This document shows, in pieces, positions 7,826-14,871 of a stretch of 64,000 bases of DNA. The notes below the pieces were generated by a model. It had not been told where the DNA came from and searched no databases. It saw only the letters and a list, made by a program, of their open reading frames with translations. The DNA is from Devosia equisanguinis. GTDB taxonomy: Bacteria; Pseudomonadota; Alphaproteobacteria; Rhizobiales; Devosiaceae. A program made the translations under genes and the position numbers. The stretch's first letter is position 1. Each line of letters opens with the position of its first letter. The stretch covers positions 310,001 through 374,000 of the forward strand of contig NZ_UZWD01000004.1 of assembly GCF_900631955.1 (NCBI RefSeq), in the 5' to 3' direction.

Positions 7826-8998
7826 TTATGAATGTTGATGCAGATGCAGTTCCTGCTCCGCGAATGCCCAGTCTAGCCAAGGCATAAGTGCTTTCAGATT
7901 ATTGGTTTCTACGGTTGGGCCGCACCATATTCTGAGGCTTGGCGGCGCGGTGCGAAAGCCCGAAATGTCAAAGGCGGCCCCCATATTGTCCAGTCGCTGG
8001 GCAATTTCGGACGTAAACCTATGCTGTCCGGCTACATCGAGGCCGGCGATTTTTGGGTCGGAAATGCGCAGGCACACCGACGTGCGGGAACGGCAGGGCT
8101 CGACCGCTTCAAGGAAGTCCGCCCACGGGCTCGCCGCGACCCAATCGGCGACGACCTGGTAATTGTCGCGCACTCTTTGGTGAAGCGCGCTCAGGCCGCC
8201 AATGGAAATAGCCCATTCCATGCTGTCGATGGCGTCTTCAACGCAAAGGAGTGAGACCGTGTTGATGGTATTGCCGGAGAACAGGCCGGGCAGCAGCCCA
8301 GCGCTGTCTTTCATGCGGAAAAGTTTTGGCATTGGCCAGGGCGGAGTGTAGCTGAGCAGGCGCTCCACCGCTTTTGGACTTAAGACAAGCACGCCGTGCG
8401 CCGCCTCGCCGCCAAGGCATTTTTGCCACGAGAATGCGATGACATCGAGCTTGCTGACGGGAATTGGCTCGCCGAAGATTGCTGAGGTCGCATCGCAGAT
8501 CGCAAGGCCCTGCCGGTCATACTCGATCCAGTCGGCCCCTGGTACGCAGGTTCCGGTTGCCGTGCCGTTCCAGGTGAACACCACGTCTCGCTGCCAGTCG
8601 ACCATGGTGAGCCTGTGTCGAATGTCGCCGGCCCCCACGAGCACACGCACATCCTCAAGTCGGAGCTGGTCGACAATATCCTTTATCCAGAGGCCGCCAA
8701 AATGCTCCCAGGCCAGGACATCAACACCCCGGGGTCCGAGGAGCGACCACATGGCCATCTCGACAGCGCCAGTATCCGAACCCGGGACAATGGCAATGCG
8801 ATAATCTGCGGGGATCTCGAGCAAGGTGCGCGTCAATTCGATCGCATGGGCAATTCGACCGCGGGCGAGAGGCGCTCTGTGAGAGCGGCCCAGCGATGGC
8901 AGCTCAAGCGATTTTGCCGACCATCCGGGGCGCTTTGCGGCAGGGCCTGAGGAGAACCTGGGGTCGGACGGACGGGTCTTGGGCTCTGCTCTGGACAT
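7826..8998 (-). CDS. Phosphoserine aminotransferase-like enzyme (SerC, alphaproteobacterial type)
   Basis: A 390-residue PLP-dependent class V aminotransferase. The opening 'DPRFSSGPAAKRPGWS', 'LGRSHRAPLARGR', 'IVPGSDTGAVEMAMWSLLG' and 'WNGTATGT' are the signature blocks of the SerC form used by alphaproteobacteria (the TIGR01365 type). Lys193 in 'SFSWQKCLGGEAAHG'-like context is the PLP lysine. SerC normally makes O-phosphoserine from 3-phosphohydroxypyruvate and glutamate. Here it is not beside serA but behind an Lrp-type regulator in a catabolic block, and the usual Cys of 'SSGPCAKRPGW' is Ala20. It may therefore be a paralogue acting on a related oxo acid. The AT-rich gap 8999-9075 holds a likely operator. 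Family certain; substrate uncertain. Confidence 0.85.
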   Translation of the reverse strand: MSRAEPKTRPSDPRFSSGPAAKRPGWSAKSLELPSLGRSHRAPLARGRIAHAIELTRTLLEIPADYRIAIVPGSDTGAVEMAMWSLLGPRGVDVLAWEHFGGLWIKDIVDQLRLEDVRVLVGAGDIRHRLTMVDWQRDVVFTWNGTATGTCVPGADWIEYDRQGLAICDATSAIFGEPIPVSKLDVIAFSWQKCLGGEAAHGVLVLSPKAVERLLSYTPPWPMPKLFRMKDSAGLLPGLFSGNTINTVSLLCVEDAIDSMEWAISIGGLSALHQRVRDNYQVVADWVAASPWADFLEAVEPCRSRTSVCLRISDPKIAGLDVAGQHRFTSEIAQRLDNMGAAFDISGFRTAPPSLRIWCGPTVETNNLKALMPWLDWAFAEQELHLHQHS

Positions 8999-9036
8999 TA
9001 CTCAGCTCATCGATGCAATTCGCCTAAGCTTTGCAG

Positions 9037-9060
9037 ATTTGTTTTTAATGATCAACAAAT
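9037..9060. promoter_or_regulatory. Imperfect palindrome, candidate Lrp-type operator upstream of serC-like gene
   Basis: Arms ATTTGTT (9037-9043) and AACAAAT (9054-9060) are perfect inverted repeats separated by an AT-rich 10-base spacer. The site lies in the 77-base gap between the Lrp-type gene and the serC-like gene, 39-62 bases before the serC-like ATG. AT-rich dyads of this length are typical for Lrp/AsnC regulators; binding by the neighbouring protein is inferred. Confidence 0.45.
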
Positions 9061-9075
9061 ACAAAATTATGTAGA

Positions 9076-9585
9076 CTAAAGCATGATGCGCGTCGAGAAT
9101 TTGACCTCCCGCATGACCACGGAGGTCGAAAACTGCCGCACGTTGGGATTGTTGAAGAAATGCTCCTGGGTGAACTCATCATAGCCGGCCATATCGCGCA
9201 CATTGACGATAAGCACGAAGTCGTGGGCGCCGGTGACATAGTAGCATTGGACCACTTCGGGCTGAGCAATCATTGTTTTTTTGAACTGCTCAAGAAGGCT
9301 TGCCTGTTCGCGTTCCAGCGACACCTGAACGATCAGTGTTACGCGCGCCCCACCAACTGCAGGGTCCACGATCGCCACATCGGCCTTGATGATGCCTGTC
9401 TGGCGCAGGCGGGATAGCCGGCGGAGGCAGGCGGTTGACGACAGCCCGACTCTATCCCCGATTTCAGAAGATGTGAGTTGGTTATTCTCCTGCACCACGT
9501 TGAGAATGGCGCGATCGAAGGAGTCCAGATTTGCCCCTTCCGCGCCCGCCGAAACTCGGCTTTTACTGTTGAGATTGCGCATCAT
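9076..9585 (-). CDS. Lrp/AsnC-family transcriptional regulator
   Basis: A 169-residue protein if translation starts at ATG 9585 or 9582 (GAGGAA lies just upstream on the coding strand); a TTG at 9657 would add 24 residues. 'LDSFDRAILNVVQENNQLTS' begins the winged helix-turn-helix, followed by 'EIGDRVGLSSTACLRRLSRL' as recognition region and 'GIIKADVAIVDPAVGG' as wing. The C-terminal half ('PEVVQCYYVTGAHDFVLIVN') is the RAM/AsnC effector domain that binds amino acids and drives octamer assembly. It is transcribed toward the serC-like gene and divergently from the RraA-like gene. It probably couples an amino acid signal to expression of this block; the ligand is unknown. Confidence 0.92.
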   Translation of the reverse strand: MMRNLNSKSRVSAGAEGANLDSFDRAILNVVQENNQLTSSEIGDRVGLSSTACLRRLSRLRQTGIIKADVAIVDPAVGGARVTLIVQVSLEREQASLLEQFKKTMIAQPEVVQCYYVTGAHDFVLIVNVRDMAGYDEFTQEHFFNNPNVRQFSTSVVMREVKFSTRIML

Positions 9586-9675
9586 TTCCTCGGTCAGCGT
9601 GGGCGCTTCGCCCCAAATCATCTCTCGCACTCGGCTAGATTGCCGCCGTAGTGTCAATGGAAATGGAAGGCCGCC

Positions 9676-10353
9676 ATGCCCCGCTATCTGATTGCCGATT
9701 CAATGCCGGATCCGATCCCGGTTCAACTCCTGCAAAAGCTGAGAGAGGTCGAAACCGCGACCGCGGGACATCTGCGCGATACGGGCTTCATGGATGGAGG
9801 CCTTCGCCCTGTGTGGCCCGGCGGCCCTGTCGTTGGCTGTGCCGTGACAGTGTCGATCAGTGGCACGGATTCTACGCTGTTGCATCACATAACCGGGCTC
9901 CTGCGGCCGGGCGATATCGTGGTTGTCGATCGGCTGGGCGACAACCGGTATGCCTGCTGGGGCGGTGGGGTTACCAATGCCGCCAAATGCGCCGGAGCGG
10001 TGGGGGCAATCGTTGATGGCCCAGCAACCGATCCGGAAGAGATCGAGAGCTTCGGCCTGCCGGTTTGGTCGCGGGGCATTTCTGCCATCACAACGCGCCT
10101 TGCCAATCTGGGGGGCAGTTTCAACAACCCGGTCAGTTGTGGCGGCGTACCCGTACATGCAGGCGATATCATCATTGCCGACCAGTCCGGAATTCTGGTT
10201 CTGCCCAGAGACGGAGCTGAAGCCTTCGCCGATCAATGCCTGCGCGCGCAGGAAAAAGGGCTTGACCGCATCCACCGGGTTCGTGACGGGGAAAAACTCG
10301 GAGACGTCTCCGGCGCAAGCCGGATGGTTCTGGAAGCCCTTGCGGCTCAATGA
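9676..10353 (+). CDS. RraA-like protein (HMG/CHA aldolase or oxaloacetate decarboxylase family)
   Basis: A 225-residue protein of the RraA fold. 'GGLRPVWPGGPVVGCAVTV', 'LLRPGDIVVVDRLGDNRYACWGG', 'AGAVGAIVDGPATD' and 'PVHAGDIIIADQSGILVLP' are the conserved blocks that form the metal- and oxo-acid-binding pocket. Members act as 4-hydroxy-4-methyl-2-oxoglutarate or 4-carboxy-4-hydroxy-2-oxoadipate aldolases, as oxaloacetate decarboxylases, or as RNase E inhibitors. One key position differs: where aldolases have V-(T/I)-D-G-x-x-R-D, this protein has V-D-G-P-A-T-D, without the usual Arg, so activity on the classical substrates is doubtful. It is divergent from the Lrp gene and convergent with the M20 gene, with a hairpin between. 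Confidence 0.8.
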   Translation: MPRYLIADSMPDPIPVQLLQKLREVETATAGHLRDTGFMDGGLRPVWPGGPVVGCAVTVSISGTDSTLLHHITGLLRPGDIVVVDRLGDNRYACWGGGVTNAAKCAGAVGAIVDGPATDPEEIESFGLPVWSRGISAITTRLANLGGSFNNPVSCGGVPVHAGDIIIADQSGILVLPRDGAEAFADQCLRAQEKGLDRIHRVRDGEKLGDVSGASRMVLEALAAQ

Positions 10354-10356
10354 CAA

Positions 10357-10377
10357 GGGAGGGGATTTCCCCCTCCC
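10357..10377. terminator. Bidirectional hairpin between RraA-like and M20 genes
   Basis: GGGAGGGG (10357-10364) pairs with CCCCTCCC (10370-10377) around ATTTC in the 31-base gap of two convergent genes. ATTATTAT follows on the plus strand. It fits a shared terminator. Confidence 0.6.
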
Positions 10378-10384
10378 ACCATTA

Positions 10385-11554
10385 TTATGCGCCCCTGGGA
10401 AGCCGGTCCGCGACAAGAGCCGTATAATAAGCAACGCCGAGCGGGATGATCTCGTCATTGAAATCATAACCGGGATTGTGCAGTGGCGTGGCCCCCGGCG
10501 TACCTGGCGCCCCGTTGCCCAGATTAACAAACGTGCCCGGCACCCGCGCCAGCATATGGGCGAAATCCTCTGACCCCATCCGCAGGGGGCAGTCCGCATC
10601 AACCGCATCCTCCCCGAGGACCCGACGAGCCACTCTGACTGAGGCCTCGGTCGTTTCGGCTGCGTTGATCGTAGGCACGAATTCGCGGCTATAGGCAACA
10701 GTGGCACTAGCGGCATATCCGGCGGCGATTGAATCGGCCAGGCGGCGCATTTCCGTTTCGATGGCGGCACTGACTTCGGGCAGAAAACTGCGGCAATCGC
10801 CCTTTATCCGAACCTCGGAGGGAATAACGTTGCGAGTCCCATTGATTATGAATTCGGTGACCGACACGACGCAAGGGCGGGTAGGATCAATGCGGCGTGA
10901 CACGATTGTCTGGAGACCCATGACAATGGCCGATGCCGCCACGATCGGATCGACGCCCGAGTGAGGCCGGGCGGCATGCACGCCCTTGCCGGTCACGACG
11001 ATTTCAAAATTATCTTCTGCACCCATGAATGGGCCGGGGCGCGTTGCAAACTGGCCGACGGGAATGCCCGGCATGTTGTGGATGCCGTAAATCTCTTCCA
11101 TCGGGAAGCGCTCAAAAAGGCCGTCTTCGATCATGCTCAGAGCGCCACGCCCATGCTCTTCGGCAGGCTGAAAGATGAAATGCACCGTACCGCTGAACTC
11201 GGGATGTGCGACCAGGTGCTGCGCAGCGCCAAGGAGCATTGTGGTGTGCCCGTCATGCCCACATGCATGCATCTTTCCCGGGTTTTGCGAGCCATGATCA
11301 CGACCCGGAATTTCCTGAATGGCCAGGGCGTCCATGTCCGCCCTCAACCCAATTGATCGATTGCCAGTGCCAGCGCTAAGCGTGCCGACAAGGCCGGTGC
11401 CACCGATGTTGCGCGTTACCGCAATGCCCATTTCTGTCAGCCGCTCGGCAACGAAATCGGAGGTCGCCCGCTCTTCGAAGCCAAGTTCTGGATGGGCGTG
11501 CAGGTGACGCCGCCACTGGGTGAGTTGTTCGTGTGTGGATGCGGATAGTTTCAT
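10385..11554 (-). CDS. M20-family metallo-amidohydrolase (hippurate hydrolase / aminoacylase-like)
   Basis: A 389-residue two-domain zinc hydrolase of the M20D/amidohydrolase group. 'RRHLHAHPELGFEE' opens the catalytic domain; 'MHACGHDGHT' supplies metal ligands and 'FIFQPAEEHGRG' the catalytic and bridging glutamates; a dimerisation insert follows ('FEIVVTGKGVHAARPHSG'); 'HNPGYDFNDEI' closes the site. The group removes acyl groups from N-acylated amino acids or related amides (hippurate, N-acetyl amino acids, IAA conjugates). It is 27 bases downstream of the ammonia-lyase-like gene on the same strand, so the pair is probably an operon in which deacylation frees an amino acid for the lyase. 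The exact acyl substrate is unknown. A paralogue lies at 38506. Confidence 0.92.
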   Translation of the reverse strand: MKLSASTHEQLTQWRRHLHAHPELGFEERATSDFVAERLTEMGIAVTRNIGGTGLVGTLSAGTGNRSIGLRADMDALAIQEIPGRDHGSQNPGKMHACGHDGHTTMLLGAAQHLVAHPEFSGTVHFIFQPAEEHGRGALSMIEDGLFERFPMEEIYGIHNMPGIPVGQFATRPGPFMGAEDNFEIVVTGKGVHAARPHSGVDPIVAASAIVMGLQTIVSRRIDPTRPCVVSVTEFIINGTRNVIPSEVRIKGDCRSFLPEVSAAIETEMRRLADSIAAGYAASATVAYSREFVPTINAAETTEASVRVARRVLGEDAVDADCPLRMGSEDFAHMLARVPGTFVNLGNGAPGTPGATPLHNPGYDFNDEIIPLGVAYYTALVADRLPRGA

Positions 11555-11581
11555 CGGACAGCTCGCAATAGGGGTTGTGAA

Positions 11582-12640
11582 TTAGGGTGTCGGACGCGCT
11601 TCGGTGATCAGGACGAGAACGCGGCTATCTTCGGTCAGCGCCAGTTCCTTACGCCGCACAGGGTCGGCCGCTGCTACGGAAAGGGCCGCGAGGCCCGCCG
11701 CACCGGAACTGGTCGTGATGATCCCCTGCCTTGTCTCAAGGATCGTTACAGAGTGTGAAAGCTCTGCCTCGGATACGGTCATGCACAGGGCACCGTATTC
11801 ACGCAGGGTCTTAAGCGCGGGAGCGCTAGCTTCCCCGCAAGAGAGCATGTCTGCCGATGTTTCAAGATCGCCAGCAGCGCGCACCGGACGTCCGGCGGCC
11901 ATTGCAAGGGCAACGCAGGGTGCTTGATCGGGCTCGACGATCACCACCCGCGCGGGCGCCGCGAGCCATCCCTGCAAGCCGCCTATGATTGCTGCGGCGA
12001 GCCCCCCCACGCCGGCCTGCACGAAGACATGGGTTGGCAATTCGTGTTGGGCCTGCGTGAACTGTTGCTTCAATTCGTCAGTGATGACGGCATAACCTGC
12101 CATGACGTCGGCAACGACCGGGTCTTCCGGATCAAGGCTGGTATCAGGGATGAGAAGATAGCCGCTTGCAGCGGCCAGCATGCGCGCCATGTCGACCGCG
12201 TCGTCATAGGTGCCGCCGGCAATTTTCACCGAAGCGCCCGCGTCTTGAATGCGTTTGACCCTTACCTCCGGCACGCCGCCATGGAGCACGACAGTGCAAG
12301 GCACGCCCGCATGCCGCGCTCCGGCGGCCACGGCAAGGCCATGATTGCCATCGCTGACACAAATCAGGTGAGGTGGCGGATCCGGCATCGCACCTGCATC
12401 GCCAATCCATTCTCTCGGTCTGCCGATGGCCCGCGCCACAGCCGAGATAGCCGCGAAGGTGCCGCCTAGTGATTTGAAGCTGCCAAGCGGCCGGGTTGTT
12501 TCCACCTTGGCAAACACGGCCCCGATACCGACAGCGCGCGCCATAGGCGTAAGCTGCATGAGGGCGGTTGGCTCTAGGTCGCCAAAGACGTCGGCAAGAA
12601 CGGTGTGTGCCCTTGGGGCAGGTGCATGATCTGTTTTCAT
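11582..12640 (-). CDS. PLP-dependent ammonia-lyase, diaminopropionate ammonia-lyase-like
   Basis: A 352-residue fold-type II PLP enzyme. 'TTRPLGSFKSLGG' carries the PLP lysine (Lys56); 'CVSDGNHGLAVAAGARHAGV' is the phosphate/substrate loop; 'VQAGVGGLAAAIIGGL' binds the PLP phosphate; 'TSSGAAGLAAL' closes the pocket. The arrangement is nearest to diaminopropionate ammonia-lyase (YgeX/DpaL), which turns 2,3-diaminopropionate into pyruvate and two ammonia, though it is shorter than the E. coli enzyme (about 400 residues) at the N-terminus. Threonine/serine or 3-hydroxyaspartate ammonia-lyases are alternatives. It is the first gene of a two-gene operon with the M20 hydrolase and is divergent from the hydrolase/transporter operon. 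Confidence 0.8.
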   Translation of the reverse strand: MKTDHAPAPRAHTVLADVFGDLEPTALMQLTPMARAVGIGAVFAKVETTRPLGSFKSLGGTFAAISAVARAIGRPREWIGDAGAMPDPPPHLICVSDGNHGLAVAAGARHAGVPCTVVLHGGVPEVRVKRIQDAGASVKIAGGTYDDAVDMARMLAAASGYLLIPDTSLDPEDPVVADVMAGYAVITDELKQQFTQAQHELPTHVFVQAGVGGLAAAIIGGLQGWLAAPARVVIVEPDQAPCVALAMAAGRPVRAAGDLETSADMLSCGEASAPALKTLREYGALCMTVSEAELSHSVTILETRQGIITTSSGAAGLAALSVAAADPVRRKELALTEDSRVLVLITEARPTP

Positions 12641-12846
12641 GCGCTGCAGTATCCGGGTCGTCCTGCCCGGATCGCTGCAAAATACTGCGCCACAACGACT
12701 GAAATCGCCGAATTAGGTGCAGTTTTCGCCGACTTTCGGCGATCTGATCCAGCCGCTGCTAAGAAGGAAATACGAAAAGCAAGCTTTATCAATGACTTGC
12801 ACCTGCCTCTAAGCGCGCTTCTGTCCGTCAAGCAAGCAGCTTTACA

Positions 12847-12872
12847 TTGTATGGAGTCGACCGTTAATACAA
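12847..12872. promoter_or_regulatory. TTGTAT/ATACAA half-site pair in the divergent control region
   Basis: TTGTAT (12847-12852) and ATACAA (12867-12872) form an inverted pair 14 bases apart, just upstream of the hydrolase gene and in the only shared control region of the two catabolic operons (12641-12899). TNGTNNNACNA-type halves are favoured by FadR-subfamily GntR proteins, and such a gene (20091) ends the operon. The wide spacing is unusual, so this is a weak call. Confidence 0.3.
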
Positions 12873-12899
12873 AAATTAAGCGTCAATGAGGTGCCGAAG

Positions 12900-13745
12900 A
12901 TGAGCATGGAACGATATTTCCCCTATTATCAGGGCACGCCATTCTTCTCGCTGCAGCAAGACAGCCGGTTTTCCTACTGTCTCTATGTGCCGCCCAGCTA
13001 TTACCGTGATGAGGTCAAGCAGGTCCGGCTCATCGTTGCCGTCCACGGCACTAAGCGCACGGCCGAAGGCTATCGCGACGCTTTCGCCAGCCTGGCGGAA
13101 GAAACCGGATGTGTGGTGATGGCGCCGCTGTTTCCCATGGGGGTCAGCGCGCCCTATGCCGCAGCGCCGGAAGAGCAGCACAATTACAAATATCTTGAAT
13201 TCAAGGGCATACGCTTCGATCAGTCACTGATTGCCATGGTCGGGCAGGTGCGCGAAGCCCTCGGCAAGATCGCGCCGGAATTCCTGTTGTTCGGCTTTTC
13301 GGGCGGCGGACAATTTGTCCATCGCTTCTACTACCTCCACCCCGAACGTCTTTTAGGCGTCTCTGTCGGTGCTCCCGGCTCCGTCACCCGCATCGATCCG
13401 GATGTCGAATGGTGGCCGGGCACGGCTGGCGTCGCGGAGCGATTCGGTAAGGCGATCGACATCGCAGCTCTCCGCCGCGTGCCGGTTCATCTGGTCGTTG
13501 GCGCACTGGACACAGAGACCTGGAACGTTCGCATCAAACCAGACAGCTGGACATGGAGAGAAGGGGCAAATGACGCGGGCGCCAACCGCGTCGAGCGGCT
13601 TGAGGCTTTGCGTCAGAACCTGGAAAGCCATGGGATCGATGTGACACTGGATAGTGTGGCTGGCGTCGCCCATAGCGGCACTCAGGTTCTCAATCCGGTC
13701 TTCGACTTTTTCCGTAAATGCCTTGCTCAGAAGGACCGCAAATGA
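12900..13745 (+). CDS. Alpha/beta-hydrolase, esterase/PHB-depolymerase-like
   Basis: A 281-residue protein from ATG 12900, chosen because GAGG (12888-12891) is 8 bases upstream; GTG 12891 would overlap that site. The oxyanion-hole segment 'LIVAVHGTKRTAEGYRDAF' and the nucleophile elbow 'LLFGFSGGGQF' (Ser134) are clear; 'VHLVVGALDTETW' probably holds the acid and 'VAGVAHSG' the catalytic histidine. This layout resembles LpqC/PHB-depolymerase-type esterases. No signal peptide, so it is cytosolic. It is the first gene of an operon and overlaps the C45 gene by ATGA, implying translational coupling. It probably hydrolyses an ester or amide of the imported compound; the actual substrate is not visible. 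Confidence 0.8.
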   Translation: MSMERYFPYYQGTPFFSLQQDSRFSYCLYVPPSYYRDEVKQVRLIVAVHGTKRTAEGYRDAFASLAEETGCVVMAPLFPMGVSAPYAAAPEEQHNYKYLEFKGIRFDQSLIAMVGQVREALGKIAPEFLLFGFSGGGQFVHRFYYLHPERLLGVSVGAPGSVTRIDPDVEWWPGTAGVAERFGKAIDIAALRRVPVHLVVGALDTETWNVRIKPDSWTWREGANDAGANRVERLEALRQNLESHGIDVTLDSVAGVAHSGTQVLNPVFDFFRKCLAQKDRK

Positions 13746-14827
13746 CCGCCTTTCCCCTTATCCATATCGAGGGCGGCCCCCGTGATCGCGGTCTGCAATA
13801 CGGCCGGTCCGCGGGTGAGTATATTCACCGTGCCCTGGCGCTCTACCGTGGAGAGTTCGAGCGCCGCAGTATTTTCTGGCCCGAGGTCGAAAAGGTTTGC
13901 GATCAGGTTTCGCAGCACATCGCTCTTTATGATCCTGACACCATGATCGAGATTGCCGCCATAGCGGAAGGCGCCGAGCTGCCGGTGACCGCCATTGTGG
14001 CGATCAATGCCCGCACAGAGGTGATCAACGCCCGGAACTACCGTAACCAGCCAGCGCCTGCCGAATGCTCGGGCATTGTGGCTTTGCCGGACGTTACCCG
14101 CGACGGCACCGTCCTGCATGGGCAGAACTGGGACTGGTTGGACGCCGCGGCTGAATCAACAATTGTCCTTCACTTCAGGGACGAGCGGGACCACGAAATT
14201 CTGGGCCTGGCCGAAGCCGGACAAGTAGCGCGGTGCGGCATGAACAATGCCGGTCTTGCACTAACGGCAAATGGTTTGCACACCGACCGTGAAGGCGAAA
14301 CCCAGGGCGTCTGTAGCCCGGTCATACGGCGAAACGTGCTGCTCCAGAAAACGCTGGGCGAAGCCATCGGCGTGATCATGAAGTCACCGAGAAACTATTC
14401 GCACAATTTCATGTTGAGCCATCGAGATGGCATGGCCATTGATCTCGAAACCACGCCCAGCGATGTGTTCTGGCTCAAGCCACGCGATGGCCTGCTGGTG
14501 CATGCCAATCATTTTACCAGTCCGGCGGCCCTGGTGTCCGCAGTCGATGAAGGCGTGCGTCGCTCGCCAGACTCTCTGGTGCGCGAAATGCTGATCGAAG
14601 GCACGCTCAATCGTCGCAGCGGACCGGTCGATCGCCAGACCATCATTGACGCATTCATGGATAGCACGGATGCGCCCTATGGCGTGTTGCAGCCGCCCAG
14701 GTCTGAAAAGGCCGGCGTGATGGAAGCGACTGTCGCCACGATCATCATGGAACCGGCGAGGGGCCGGATGTGGGTCAGCCGACAGCCTTATCTGGCACAG
14801 GACTTTACGGAATACGCGTTTTCATAG
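13742..14827 (+). CDS. C45-family acyltransferase/amidase (acyl-CoA:6-aminopenicillanate acyltransferase-like)
   Basis: A 361-residue Ntn-hydrolase-family protein. The opening 'GGPRDRGLQYGRSAGEYI', the catalytic segment 'PAPAECSGIVALP' with Cys109 and the following 'LHGQNWDW' (127-132) are the diagnostic blocks of peptidase family C45 (PF03417). Members self-cleave before the Cys to expose it as N-terminal nucleophile and then hydrolyse or transfer acyl groups on amides: fungal isopenicillin N acyltransferase, beta-alanyl conjugate hydrolases and many uncharacterised bacterial proteins. Its start overlaps the upstream stop (ATGA at 13742-13745), and a peptide-type importer follows. With the neighbouring M20 hydrolase and lyase it suggests degradation of an N-acyl or peptide-like compound. 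Confidence 0.85.
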   Translation: MTAFPLIHIEGGPRDRGLQYGRSAGEYIHRALALYRGEFERRSIFWPEVEKVCDQVSQHIALYDPDTMIEIAAIAEGAELPVTAIVAINARTEVINARNYRNQPAPAECSGIVALPDVTRDGTVLHGQNWDWLDAAAESTIVLHFRDERDHEILGLAEAGQVARCGMNNAGLALTANGLHTDREGETQGVCSPVIRRNVLLQKTLGEAIGVIMKSPRNYSHNFMLSHRDGMAIDLETTPSDVFWLKPRDGLLVHANHFTSPAALVSAVDEGVRRSPDSLVREMLIEGTLNRRSGPVDRQTIIDAFMDSTDAPYGVLQPPRSEKAGVMEATVATIIMEPARGRMWVSRQPYLAQDFTEYAFS

Positions 14828-14871
14828 CGCGCGGCGCGCCTACGCCGCAAAAATCCGAGCAGGAGGAAACA

